The notes: generated from the sequence alone by a model not told the origin. Shown: positions 53,949 through 62,637, numbered from the stretch's first letter. The stretch: DNA of 64,000 nt from Haliscomenobacter sp. (GCA_016713275.1 JADJPL010000001.1:803001-867000), one strand, 5' to 3'. Translations and numbers: made by a program.

Positions 53949-54095
53949 TTACCCCGCTTGTTTTCTTCTGAGAAGCCCCGCGCTGATCAGACTTACCAGC
54001 AACCCGACCGGAAAAACCTCCATAAGGGTAATGGCAATATTAAAACGGCCATCAGGGCGCCATACAACAGGAGTTCTTTCTTCATGCGGGAGGCG
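53949..54095 (-). pseudogene. Small membrane protein remnant, possibly DUF4199 C-terminus
   Basis: One frame starts with MKKELLLYGALMAV at about 54086; another ends with NIAITLMEVFPVGLLVSLIS then AGLLRRKQAG before the stop at 53949. They join if one T is added to the T-run after GCCG (near 54046-54050). The repaired peptide, about 46 residues, looks like the last helix of a DUF4199-type membrane protein (MEVFPVGLLVSLISA). There is no room for the rest of such a gene. Either a relic or a very small frameshifted gene. Confidence 0.35.
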
Positions 54096-54162
54096 GCGTA
54101 CTTGCCCGAAGTACAGAAAGAAAACGCGGTTGCCCAAATTTTTTCGAAAAACGCTTGCCGGA

Positions 54163-55293
54163 TCACTCCGCCGCTTTGATCACCCGGGCTTGCCAGCTCC
54201 GCTCCCGGTCCCGGACCACCAGCAGATACGCCCCCGGGGCCAGGTTATCCAACCGGATAAAAGCCATTCGGTGCTCCGGGTCAATGGCCCGGGAAAATTG
54301 CGGAACCCCGCAGGCCGAAATGACGTCCAAAACCGCCTCCCGGGATAGCCCGTCGGGCAACTGCACGCTGAGCTGGGACGAAGCAGGGTTCGGGAAAACC
54401 CGAACCCCTGACGTATAGGTATTGGCCGACCTGAATGCGGCCACCTGCGAATAGTGCACGCTTCCTTCCCGGTCGGTTTGCGCCAGCCGGTAGTAGTTGA
54501 TTCCCGGGTAGGGATAAGCGTCGAGAAACCGGTAGTGGACGGGCAAATCGCTGTTGCCCACGCCTTCTACCTGCCCAATCCGGGCAAAGGTTAGCCCGTC
54601 GTGGCTTCGTTCCACTTCGAAAAACAGGTTTTCGCGCTCCGAGGCCGTGGTCCAGTGCAGGGTAATCCCCTGATCATGCGCATCGCCCCGGAACTGGGTG
54701 AGCTCCACCGGCAGGGGGGCATTCCCCATCATCAGGATATCGTCCACCCGGATCGTTGCTGCAAGCCCGGAGGGGTGCTGCCCATAAAAATAGATCTTGA
54801 AAACCGCCCAGCCTCCGGCTTTGGTGTAAATAGGCGTCGGGGCGCCATAACTTCCACAGGACGTACTGTGGGTGGAGCCTGCCGTCAGAATCGTTTCTAC
54901 CGAACCGTCAGAGGAGTACGTCACCGTGTATCCGGTGGCGCTGTAACTGGAACTCCGGCTGAACGAAAAGCCAAAATAGTTGATTTCCATCCGATATCCT
55001 GGCTTGGCGTATACCTCAAAGATCAGATAGTTACCGAGCTGGAAGGAACCCGCCGTGGGCCAGAAATTCGTGGCCCAGCTTTCATTTCCGTTACAGGCGT
55101 CGGGGCTGCCGATATTCGTAGCTCCAGATACCGAAGCCGAAGCGGACGCAATGGACGCGCTGGCGAAAGAAGGAGGGATCGGAAGGGATGGAACCGCGCT
55201 CGTGAGGTTCTCGAAGGTCCAGACGGCAAGATCCTGGCCCCAAAGGCCAGGGGTCCATGCCGCAAGAAAAAAGAGCGTCCAAAAAGGTTTCAT
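54163..55293 (-). CDS. Secreted protein with a type IX secretion sorting domain
   Basis: A 376-residue protein with signal peptide KPFWTLFFLAAWTPGLWG. The N-terminal half is a Ser/Gly-rich beta domain with Cys, unlike any domain I can name. From about residue 195 it has the pattern PLPVELTQFRGDAHDQGITL, WTTASERENLFFEVERSHDG and INYYRLAQTDREGSVHYS that often precedes T9SS C-terminal domains. The last 80 residues fit the sorting domain (VRVFPNPASSQLSVQLPDGL; LAPGAYLLVVRDRERSW). It is probably exported by the SprA system and fixed to or released from the surface. Confidence 0.82.
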   Translation of the reverse strand: MKPFWTLFFLAAWTPGLWGQDLAVWTFENLTSAVPSLPIPPSFASASIASASASVSGATNIGSPDACNGNESWATNFWPTAGSFQLGNYLIFEVYAKPGYRMEINYFGFSFSRSSSYSATGYTVTYSSDGSVETILTAGSTHSTSCGSYGAPTPIYTKAGGWAVFKIYFYGQHPSGLAATIRVDDILMMGNAPLPVELTQFRGDAHDQGITLHWTTASERENLFFEVERSHDGLTFARIGQVEGVGNSDLPVHYRFLDAYPYPGINYYRLAQTDREGSVHYSQVAAFRSANTYTSGVRVFPNPASSQLSVQLPDGLSREAVLDVISACGVPQFSRAIDPEHRMAFIRLDNLAPGAYLLVVRDRERSWQARVIKAAE

Positions 55294-55541
55294 ACTGGGG
55301 TTTGGTTTCCTGATCAATTGATTTTGAGCCAAATTACATGGACTCAGGCTATTGGTCAAGAGAGCACCCCGGAAGGCCCCCAAGCGGCAGGGTAGAGGGG
55401 CATTAAAATGTTTTTATCGTATGCAATTAAAAATCAACATATTAAAACGGATCTGTTGTTGCGTCTGCCGCAACCCTTGGCAGGTACGCCGAAGGCGGAC
55501 CTGGGTGGGAATCGCTCGATTTTTTTCCAGCTGGAGGGGCA

Positions 55542-58500
55542 TCATCCATAATTCAACACCGGGGCGAGCCATTTCTCGGCGACGTCCACTTTGATCCCTT
55601 TTCTGGCAGCATAATCCTCCACCTGGTCTTTGGAGATGTCTCCGAGGCCAAAATATTTCGCTTGCGGGTGGCTGAAGTACCATCCGCTTACCGAAGCGGC
55701 CGGGAACATGGCAAAGCTTTCCGTCAGGGTAATCCCGACGAGTTTTTCCACGTGGAGCAGCTGCCAGAGGGTGGCCTTTTCGGTGTGGTCGGGGCACGCC
55801 GGGTATCCGGGCGCCGGGCGGATGCCCTGGTAGGTTTCGGAGATGAGGTCGTTGGTACTGCTGGTTTCCTCTGTAGCGTAGGCCCAGAATTCCTTCCGCA
55901 CCCGTTCGTGTATGCGCTCGGCGAGGGCTTCTGCCAGGCGGTCGGCAAGCGCTTTCAGCAGGATGGCCTGATAATCGTCGTGCTGTTCCTCAAAGCGTTT
56001 GACCCATTTTTCGATTCCGATCCCAGCCGTGACGGCAAAAGCGCCCAGGTGGTCGTCGCACCGGCGGGGCGCATGCCCGGCAATAGGGGCACGTTCCGGG
56101 CAAAGCGGGGCTACGAAGTCCGCGAGGCACAGGTTGGGCTGGCCGGGGGCTTTGGCGCGCTGCTGCCGCAGAAAATGCAGGGTAGCCAGGGGTTGGTCCC
56201 GGTTTTCGGAGGCAAACAATTGCACGTCGTCGCTGCCGAGGCGGTTTGCCGGAAAGATTCCGATCACCGCACGCGCTTCCAGCCACTGTTCGTCGATGAT
56301 CCTCGCCAGCATACGCCGGGCATCTTCAAACAGCTTGGTGGCTTCCTGGCCTACGACCGGGTCTTTCAGGATAGCAGGATATTTGCCCGACAATTCCCAG
56401 CTCTGGAAAAAGGGGGTCCAATCGATATACTCCGCCAGTTCGCCCAGCGGATAGTTTTCAAACGCCTTGACGCCCATGAACGCGGGCTTCGGTGGCTCAT
56501 ACCCTTCCCAATCGATAGCAGCTTTGTTGTTTCGGGCTTCTTCCAGCGCCAGGTATTCTTTGGAAGTAGCCCTGCCGGCGCGTTGCTCGCGGATCCGCTG
56601 ATACTCTGCCCGGATTTCCATCTGGTATTGCTGCCTGCGGGCGCTATCCTCCGTCAGGAGCGCGCTCGCAACGCCTACGCAGCGGGACGCATCCAGAACG
56701 TATACCACGGGCCCTTCGTATTGCGGCTCGATTTTTACGGCCGTATGGGTTTTGGAGGTGGTGGCGCCGCCGATCAGCAAGGGGATCTCGAATTGAAGCC
56801 GCTGCATCTCTTTGGCTACATGCGTCATTTCTTCCAGCGATGGAGTGATCAAACCGCTCAACCCGATGATATCGGCTTTTTCCTCCAGCGCTGTTTTCAG
56901 GATCTTTTCCGCAGGGACCATGACGCCCAGGTCGAGAATTTCATAGCCGTTGCACCCCAAAACCACTCCCACGATGTTCTTCCCGATGTCGTGCACGTCG
57001 CCTTTGACCGTTGCCAGCAGGATTTTGCCTTTGGCGCTGCCTTTTCCCGCCGCCTTATCCGCTTCGATATAGGGGGTCAGATAGGCCACCGCTTTTTTCA
57101 TCACCCGGGCGCTTTTCACCACCTGGGGCAAGAACATTTTTCCTGCGCCAAACAGGTCGCCTACATGGTTCATGCCCTGCATCAATGGGCCTTCGATCAC
57201 CTCCAGCGGAGAGCCCAGTTCTTTGCGGGCATCTTCGGTATCTATCTCGATGTAATCCGTAATTCCTCTGACCAGCGCGTGCGTAAGCCGCTCCTGCAAA
57301 GGAAGTTCCCTCCAGGCCAGGTCTTTCTGCACGCTGCGGCCGCCTTCGCCTTTGAGGGTCTCCGCGTATTCGGTGAGGCGTTCGGTCGCGTCGGGGCGGC
57401 GGTTGAGGAGGACGTCCTCCACGCGTTCGAGCAACGGAGCGGGGATTTCTTCATACACCTCGATCATCCCGGCATTGACGATGCCCATATCCATACCCGC
57501 CTGAATGGCATGGTATAAAAACGCCGAGTGCATGGCTTCGCGCACCGGATCGTTTCCGCGGTAGGAAAAGGAGACATTGCTCACCCCTCCGGAAACTTTG
57601 GCCCCAGGGCAGCGTTGTTTGATTTGCCGGGTAGCCTCGAGGTAGTTGAGGGCGTATTCGTTGTGCTCTTCAATGCCGGTGGCGACGGCAAAAATATTGG
57701 GGTCAAAAATGATGTCCTGAGGAGGGAATCCCACCTGCTGGGTCAGCAGTTGATAGGCGCGCTCGCAAATGGCGACTTTTCGGGCTACGGTTTCGGCTTG
57801 GCCTTGTTCGTCAAATGCCATCACCACGGCAGCGGCCCCGTAGCGGCGCACCAGCCTGGCTTGGCGGATGAATTCCGCTTCGCCCTCTTTCATGGAGATG
57901 GAGTTGACAATACATTTCCCCTGAACGCAGCGCAAACCCGCTTCGATCACCGAGAATTTCGAGGAATCGATCATGATGGGCAGCCTGGCAATCTCGGGCT
58001 CCGACATCATCAGGTGGAGGAAATCGGCCATGGCTTTTTCCGAATCCAGCAGGCCTTCGTCCATGTTGACATCCAGCACCTGGGCGCCTCCTTCTACCTG
58101 CTGTTGCGCGACAGCCAGCGCATCTGCATACCGGCCTTCCCGGATCAGTCGGGCAAACTGGCGGGAACCCGTCACGTTGGTGCGCTCGCCGATGTTGACA
58201 AAGTTGGTTTCCGGCCGGATGATCAACGGCTCCAGCCCGCTCAGCATGGTATACGGAGCGATTTCTGGTATAGGGCGGGCTGGCAGCCCGCGTACCGCTT
58301 CTGCCATCGCCCGGATATGGGCAGGCGTCGTGCCGCAGCACCCGCCAATGATGTTGACAAACCCGCTGGAGGCAAAATCCCGGATATACGCTTTCATCAC
58401 TTCGGCGCTCTGGTCGTACTCGCCGAATTCGTTCGGAAGCCCTGCGTTGGGATAAGCCGAAACAAAGCAGTTGGCGATCCCGGAAAGGGCTTCCAGATAG

Positions 58501-59273
58501 GGCCGCATTTCTTCCGCCCCCAGGGCGCAGTTGAGCCCGACGCTAAGCAGAGGCACGTGGCTGATGGAAATCCAGAACGCTTCCACCGTTTGCCCCGACA
58601 GGGTGCGGCCGCTGGCATCGGTAATGGTTCCGGAAACCATCACGGGAATCCGGATACCGCGCTCATCGAACAGTTGTTCGATCGCAAAAAGCGCTGCCTT
58701 GGCATTGAGGGTGTCGAAAATGGTCTCGACAAGGAGTAGCTCAGCTCCGCCATCCAACAGTCCCCGGGCCTGATCGTAATAGGCTGCCCTCAGCTCCTCA
58801 AAACTGACCCCCCGCAGGCCAGGGTTGTTCACATCCGGAGAGAGGGAGGCGGTTTTATTGGTCGGCCCCATGGCGCCAGCGACGTAGCGCGGTTTGGCCG
58901 GGTTTTGGGCGGTGAACTCGTCGGCGGCCCGCCGCGCAATCTCTGCAGCGGCTTTGTTGATCTCGTACGCGAGGGCTTCCAATCCGTAATCCGACTGAGA
59001 AATAGAGGTACCATTGAAGGTGTTGGTCTCCAGGATATCGGCGCCCGCATCCAGATAAGCGCGGTGAATTTCTTCGATAACGTCGGGCCGGGTGATGGAC
59101 AGCAAATCGTTGTTGCCGCGCAGGTCGCGCGAAAAATCGGCAAACCGGGCGCCCCGGTAATCGGCTTCCTGCAGGCGTTTGCGCTGGATCATCGTCCCCA
59201 TGGCGCCGTCGATGACGAGAATGCGTTGGGAAAGCAGGGTCCGGATGTCTGGTTTGGTTTGTTGGTCGCTCAT
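55542..59273 (-). CDS. metH: Methionine synthase, cobalamin-dependent
   Basis: A 1,243-residue four-module enzyme that moves a methyl group from methyltetrahydrofolate to homocysteine. Module 1 (about 1-340) has the zinc cysteines in SVGLNCALG and IIGGCCGTTPAHI. Module 2 (about 355-630) is the pterin-binding barrel (NIGERTNVTGSRQFARLI). The B12 module has the ligand histidine in DVHDIGKNIVGVVLGCNGYE at about residue 758 and LLIGGATTSKTH. The activation domain (about 905-1243) has RPAPGYPACPDHTEK. All key sites are intact. The frame is open to 59351, but the ATG at 59273 follows the promoter. Confidence 0.96.
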   Translation of the reverse strand: MSDQQTKPDIRTLLSQRILVIDGAMGTMIQRKRLQEADYRGARFADFSRDLRGNNDLLSITRPDVIEEIHRAYLDAGADILETNTFNGTSISQSDYGLEALAYEINKAAAEIARRAADEFTAQNPAKPRYVAGAMGPTNKTASLSPDVNNPGLRGVSFEELRAAYYDQARGLLDGGAELLLVETIFDTLNAKAALFAIEQLFDERGIRIPVMVSGTITDASGRTLSGQTVEAFWISISHVPLLSVGLNCALGAEEMRPYLEALSGIANCFVSAYPNAGLPNEFGEYDQSAEVMKAYIRDFASSGFVNIIGGCCGTTPAHIRAMAEAVRGLPARPIPEIAPYTMLSGLEPLIIRPETNFVNIGERTNVTGSRQFARLIREGRYADALAVAQQQVEGGAQVLDVNMDEGLLDSEKAMADFLHLMMSEPEIARLPIMIDSSKFSVIEAGLRCVQGKCIVNSISMKEGEAEFIRQARLVRRYGAAAVVMAFDEQGQAETVARKVAICERAYQLLTQQVGFPPQDIIFDPNIFAVATGIEEHNEYALNYLEATRQIKQRCPGAKVSGGVSNVSFSYRGNDPVREAMHSAFLYHAIQAGMDMGIVNAGMIEVYEEIPAPLLERVEDVLLNRRPDATERLTEYAETLKGEGGRSVQKDLAWRELPLQERLTHALVRGITDYIEIDTEDARKELGSPLEVIEGPLMQGMNHVGDLFGAGKMFLPQVVKSARVMKKAVAYLTPYIEADKAAGKGSAKGKILLATVKGDVHDIGKNIVGVVLGCNGYEILDLGVMVPAEKILKTALEEKADIIGLSGLITPSLEEMTHVAKEMQRLQFEIPLLIGGATTSKTHTAVKIEPQYEGPVVYVLDASRCVGVASALLTEDSARRQQYQMEIRAEYQRIREQRAGRATSKEYLALEEARNNKAAIDWEGYEPPKPAFMGVKAFENYPLGELAEYIDWTPFFQSWELSGKYPAILKDPVVGQEATKLFEDARRMLARIIDEQWLEARAVIGIFPANRLGSDDVQLFASENRDQPLATLHFLRQQRAKAPGQPNLCLADFVAPLCPERAPIAGHAPRRCDDHLGAFAVTAGIGIEKWVKRFEEQHDDYQAILLKALADRLAEALAERIHERVRKEFWAYATEETSSTNDLISETYQGIRPAPGYPACPDHTEKATLWQLLHVEKLVGITLTESFAMFPAASVSGWYFSHPQAKYFGLGDISKDQVEDYAARKGIKVDVAEKWLAPVLNYG

Positions 59274-59324
59274 GGTGTATATATCGCTTGGGTAAATAAC
59301 TTCGTGTTCAACCCGGAGGTTTAG

Positions 59325-59352
59325 CAAAGGTAGGGTTTCCGGGATTCCCAAA
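59325..59352 (-). promoter_or_regulatory. metH promoter
   Basis: On the minus strand TTTG (59349-59352), 16 nt spacer, TACCTTTG (59325-59332). The -7 match is exact; the spacer is short. The leader is about 45 nt, too short for a cobalamin or SAM riboswitch, and none was recognised. The same 109-bp region must hold the divergent cysC promoter; a TTTATTTTTCTTTG stretch at about 59356-59369 is a weak candidate. Confidence 0.5.
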
Positions 59353-59382
59353 CTTTATTTTTCTTTGAGGTAAAAATAGACC

Positions 59383-59982
59383 TTGGCAGATCATATCCAC
59401 CCCATTTTTGACCGCCTGCTCACCCGCGACGATTACGAGCAGCGCCTCGGGCAGCGCGGCAAAGTCCTCTGGCTGACCGGCCTTTCGGGCTCCGGAAAAA
59501 GCACCCTGGCGATCCAACTCGAACGAAAACTTTTCGAAGCCGGGTTCTTCTCCAAAGTGCTCGACGGAGACAATATCCGCACCGGGATCAACAACAACCT
59601 GGGATTCTCGGAAGCCGAGCGCATGGAAAACATCCGCCGGATTTCCGAAGTAGCCCGGCTTTTCCTCGATACCGGAATCATCTGCATCAACGCCTTTATC
59701 AGCCCAAAACGAGCGATGCGGGATATGGCCCGTTCCATCGTTGGCCCCGGCGACTTTATCGAAATCTACGTCAATGCCACCCTGGATATTTGCGAAAGCC
59801 GCGACGTGAAAGGGCTCTACCAGAAAGCCAGGCAGGGCATGATCAAAGGGTTTACGGGCATCGATGACCCGTACGAACCGCCTTTCGCTCCCGATTTGGA
59901 AATCCGCACCGATCTCGTCGAATTGGAAGATGGGGTTGATCAAATTTTCGCGTATCTTCGACCGCTGATCGCGCTTGCCTGA
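59383..59982 (+). CDS. cysC: Adenylylsulfate kinase
   Basis: A 199-residue kinase that phosphorylates APS to PAPS in sulfate assimilation. The P-loop is GLSGSGKSTLA (about 34-44), followed by VLDGDNIRTGINNNLGFSEA and the FISPKRAMRD segment typical of the family. The best start is a TTG at 59383, giving ADHIHPIFDRLLTRDDYEQR after the first residue, close to the usual N-terminus; no ATG lies nearby. It heads the cysC-cysD-cysN group, divergent from metH. Confidence 0.93.
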   Translation: MADHIHPIFDRLLTRDDYEQRLGQRGKVLWLTGLSGSGKSTLAIQLERKLFEAGFFSKVLDGDNIRTGINNNLGFSEAERMENIRRISEVARLFLDTGIICINAFISPKRAMRDMARSIVGPGDFIEIYVNATLDICESRDVKGLYQKARQGMIKGFTGIDDPYEPPFAPDLEIRTDLVELEDGVDQIFAYLRPLIALA

Positions 59983-60018
59983 ATCGAAGCGCCGTCCTTT
60001 TGCCCTTCCGGATAAAAC

Positions 60019-60085
60019 CGCCCGGGGCTGCCTGAATAGATCGTTCTTTGGTCCCGGCATGAAATCGTTTTTTCAGCCCGGGGCG
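60019..60085 (+). other. Inverted repeat between cysC and cysD
   Basis: CGCCCGGGGCTG (60019-60030) can pair with CAGCCCGGGGCG (60074-60085) with one mismatch, loop 43 nt. AAATCGTTT occurs twice nearby (60062-60070 and 60115-60123). It may form an RNA structure in the intercistronic stretch; no terminator U-tract is seen. Confidence 0.4.
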
Positions 60086-60123
60086 AAAACGGCCTTTCGA
60101 GACAGACCGGAAGAAAATCGTTT

Positions 60124-60143
60124 GTTTTAAAGACCTTTAAAAC
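60124..60143. promoter_or_regulatory. Perfect palindrome (operator-like) before cysD
   Basis: GTTTTAAAGACCTTTAAAAC, a perfect 9-bp inverted repeat around a 2-bp centre, ends 7 nt before the GTG start of cysD. The size and symmetry fit a binding site for a dimeric regulator of the sulfur genes. At the RNA level it could also form a weak hairpin that covers the start region. Confidence 0.5.
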
Positions 60144-60150
60144 GATTGAG

Positions 60151-61062
60151 GTGGAACGTTTTAATTACAATCTCTCCCATTTAAAAGAGCTCGAGGCCGA
60201 ATCCATTTTCGTTATGCGCGAAGTGGCTGCCCAGTTTGAAAATCCGGTACTGATGTTTTCCGGAGGAAAAGACTCTATTCTGCTGACGTACATCGCCCGC
60301 AAAGCTTTTTTTCCGGCCAAAATTCCTTTCCCGTTGCTGCATATCGATACCGGGCACAATTTCGAGGAAACCATGGAATACCGCGACTGGTGGATCGGCG
60401 AACTCGGGGTGCGCCTGCTCGTAGGGTCCGTACAGGAAGCGATCGAAAAAGGCCTGGTCCTTGAGGAAAAAGGGTACAACGCCAGCCGGAATTCCCTTCA
60501 GACGGCGGTGTTGCTGGAAGCCATCGAGCAGGGAAAGTTCGACGCAGCGATCGGCGGCGCCCGCAGGGATGAAGAAAAAGCCCGCGCCAAAGAACGTTTT
60601 TTCTCCCACCGCGACGAATTCGGCCAGTGGGACCCCAAAAACCAGCGCCCCGAACTTTGGAACCTCTTCAATGGCCGTAAACACCCGGGAGAACATTTCC
60701 GGGTATTTCCCATCAGCAACTGGACCGAACTCGACGTCTGGCAATACCTCGCGCAGGAAAACGTCCCCCTGCCCAGTCTGTACTTTTCCCACGAACGCGA
60801 AGTATTCGAACGGGACGGCATGTGGCTCGCGGCAACGGATGCAATTCCCCGCCGCCCGGACGAAGAAATCCGGAAAATGCGCATCCGCTTCCGGACGATC
60901 GGCGATATGACCTGCACCGGCGCCGTCCCTTCTGATGCGGACACCATCGAAAAAATTATCGAGGAAGTGGCTGCTTCCCGCGTTACGGAACGCGGAGGCC
61001 GGGCCGACGACCGCCGCACCGAAACGGCGATGGAGGACCGCAAAAAGCAAGGCTATTTTTAA
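60151..61062 (+). CDS. cysD: Sulfate adenylyltransferase subunit 2
   Basis: A 303-residue PP-loop enzyme that forms APS from sulfate and ATP together with CysN. The loop is SGGKDSILL at about residue 38, followed by FPLLHIDTGHNFEETMEYRD; AIGGARRDEEKARAKERFFS and FPISNWTELDVWQYL are also typical, and the C-terminus RKKQGYF is the usual end of the family. The start is a GTG at 60151, with a perfect palindrome just before it. Confidence 0.95.
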   Translation: MERFNYNLSHLKELEAESIFVMREVAAQFENPVLMFSGGKDSILLTYIARKAFFPAKIPFPLLHIDTGHNFEETMEYRDWWIGELGVRLLVGSVQEAIEKGLVLEEKGYNASRNSLQTAVLLEAIEQGKFDAAIGGARRDEEKARAKERFFSHRDEFGQWDPKNQRPELWNLFNGRKHPGEHFRVFPISNWTELDVWQYLAQENVPLPSLYFSHEREVFERDGMWLAATDAIPRRPDEEIRKMRIRFRTIGDMTCTGAVPSDADTIEKIIEEVAASRVTERGGRADDRRTETAMEDRKKQGYF

Positions 61063-61099
61063 CCCCAACCGCTTTTCTCCAAACAAAAAAAACGCTCCT

Positions 61100-62356
61100 A
61101 TGGAAACCGAAAACACCGAGTTGCTCCGGTTCACTACCGCAGGTAGTGTGGATGACGGAAAAAGCACGTTGATCGGCCGCTTACTTTACGACTCCAAAGC
61201 CATTTTTGAAGACCAATACGAAGCCGTGCGCCGCGCCAGCGAACGCCGGGGGGAAGAGGAGGTCAACCTCGCCCTGCTCACCGACGGGCTCCGGGCTGAG
61301 CGCGAACAGGGCATTACCATCGACGTAGCTTACCGCTACTTCGCCACCCCCAAGCGGAAATTCATCATCGCCGATACCCCCGGGCATATCCAATATACCC
61401 GGAATATGGTTACCGGCGCCTCCACCGCCAACGCTGCCATTATTCTGGTCGACGCCCGCAAAGGCATCGTCGAGCAAACGCGCCGCCACGCGTTTATCGC
61501 CTCCCTGCTCCAAATCCCGCACCTGGTGGTGTGCATCAATAAAATGGACCTGGTCGATTACAACGAGGAGGTCTACAACACCTTGAAAAAAGAGTTTGAG
61601 CATTTTTCTTACAAGCTGGACGTCAAAGACGTGCACTTTATTCCCATCTCCGCCCTGCGGGGGGATAACGTCGTCGACCGCTCCAAGAACATGCCCTGGT
61701 ACGAGGGGTCTACCTTATTGTACTATCTGGAAAATGTGCATATCGGGAGCGACCACAATTTTATCGATACCCGCTTCCCCATTCAGTACGTCATCCGCCC
61801 CAACACGGATGCTTATCACGACTACCGGAGCTACGCCGGCCGGGTTTCGGCAGGGGTGGTCAAAAAAGGGGATGAAGTTCTGCTGCTGCCTTCCGGCTTC
61901 AAAACCCGGATCGCCCGCATCGATACCTTCGACGGGGAACTCCAGGAAGCCTACCCCCCCATGTCGGTTTCCCTGCTTCTGGAAGAGGACTTCGACCTGA
62001 GCAGGGGCGATATGATCGTCCGCGAACACAACCAGCCAAGTGTGAGTCAGGACATCGACGTCATGGTGTGTTGGTTCAACGAACGTCCGATGCAGCCTCA
62101 GGGGAAATACCGCATCCTGCACACTACCCAGGAAGCCCGCTGCATCGTCAAAGAGATTCGCTACAAATTGGACATCAATACCCTCCATCGCGATACCGCC
62201 AACGTGCATATCGGCATGAACGACATTGCCCGCCTGGTGATCCGAACCACCAAACCGCTCTTTTTTGATTCCTACCGCCGCAACCGCCAAACCGGAAGCT
62301 TGATCTTTATCGACGAAGGCTCCAATGAAACGGTAGGGGCGGGGATGATTATTTAG
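61100..62356 (+). CDS. cysN: Sulfate adenylyltransferase subunit 1 (GTPase)
   Basis: A 418-residue elongation factor-like GTPase that drives CysD. GTPase motifs are AGSVDDGKSTLIGRLL, DTPGHIQYTRNM and NKMDLVD; two beta-barrel domains follow (about 235-418). There is no C-terminal APS kinase domain, in agreement with the separate cysC. The open frame extends upstream into cysD, but the ATG at 61100 gives the family start. Repeat array 3 begins at its stop codon. Confidence 0.95.
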   Translation: METENTELLRFTTAGSVDDGKSTLIGRLLYDSKAIFEDQYEAVRRASERRGEEEVNLALLTDGLRAEREQGITIDVAYRYFATPKRKFIIADTPGHIQYTRNMVTGASTANAAIILVDARKGIVEQTRRHAFIASLLQIPHLVVCINKMDLVDYNEEVYNTLKKEFEHFSYKLDVKDVHFIPISALRGDNVVDRSKNMPWYEGSTLLYYLENVHIGSDHNFIDTRFPIQYVIRPNTDAYHDYRSYAGRVSAGVVKKGDEVLLLPSGFKTRIARIDTFDGELQEAYPPMSVSLLLEEDFDLSRGDMIVREHNQPSVSQDIDVMVCWFNERPMQPQGKYRILHTTQEARCIVKEIRYKLDINTLHRDTANVHIGMNDIARLVIRTTKPLFFDSYRRNRQTGSLIFIDEGSNETVGAGMII

Positions 62357-62493
62357 AGAGGATGGAGAGGATGTTGAGGAGGTAAAGGATGTTGAGGATG
62401 AAAAGGATGTAAAGGATGTAAAGGATGGAGAGGATGGAGAGGATGTTGGGGAGGTAAAGGATGTTGAGGATGTTGAGGATGGAAGGGATGGAA
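62354..62493 (+). repeat. 9-bp GGATG array 3
   Basis: About 15 units of 9 bp in strict register from the cysN stop codon on; 13 contain GGATG and two contain GGAGG. Units vary mainly at the bases after GGATG (GA, TT, TA, AA) and at the two before it. It is the most regular of the three arrays and runs into a hairpin at 62494-62533. Confidence 0.87.
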
Positions 62494-62533
62494 GCCCTGT
62501 TCGCAGGAAATTGAGGATTTCAGCGAACAGGGC
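62494..62533. other. Long hairpin after array 3
   Basis: GCCCTGTTCGC (62494-62504) and GCGAACAGGGC (62523-62533) form a perfect 11-bp stem; inside it GAAAT and ATTTC pair around a 5-nt TGAGG loop. No U-run follows on either strand. It may stop or protect transcripts from cysN or from the phosphorylase gene. Confidence 0.65.
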
Positions 62534-62544
62534 GCGATGCAGGT

Positions 62545-62637
62545 GGGGCTGTCCCAAAAGATGGTTTTGCCTATAGCAGCAAAAAATAGGTTCGTTTTTT
62601 TGTACCAAGGGCAAAAAACGGTCTTTTGAGCTAGTCC
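62545..62637. mobile_element. MITE-like inverted-repeat element
   Basis: A 93-bp segment with imperfect inverted ends: GGGGCTGTCCCAAAAGATGG at the left and, on the minus strand, GGACTAGCTCAAAAGACCG at the right. The same end sequence occurs after purD (41821-41840). The right end directly touches the stop codon of the phosphorylase gene. It has no coding capacity. It could be a small non-autonomous element or a dispersed terminator-like repeat; no target duplication was confirmed. Confidence 0.45.

Noticed and set aside
55398..55541. Possible RNA gene between the T9SS substrate and metH
   Set aside because: A small inverted stretch around 55468-55500 is seen, but there is no tRNA-like or known ncRNA pattern.
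59274..59382. Cobalamin or SAM riboswitch before metH
   Set aside because: The leader after the predicted promoter is only about 45 nt and holds no recognisable conserved core.
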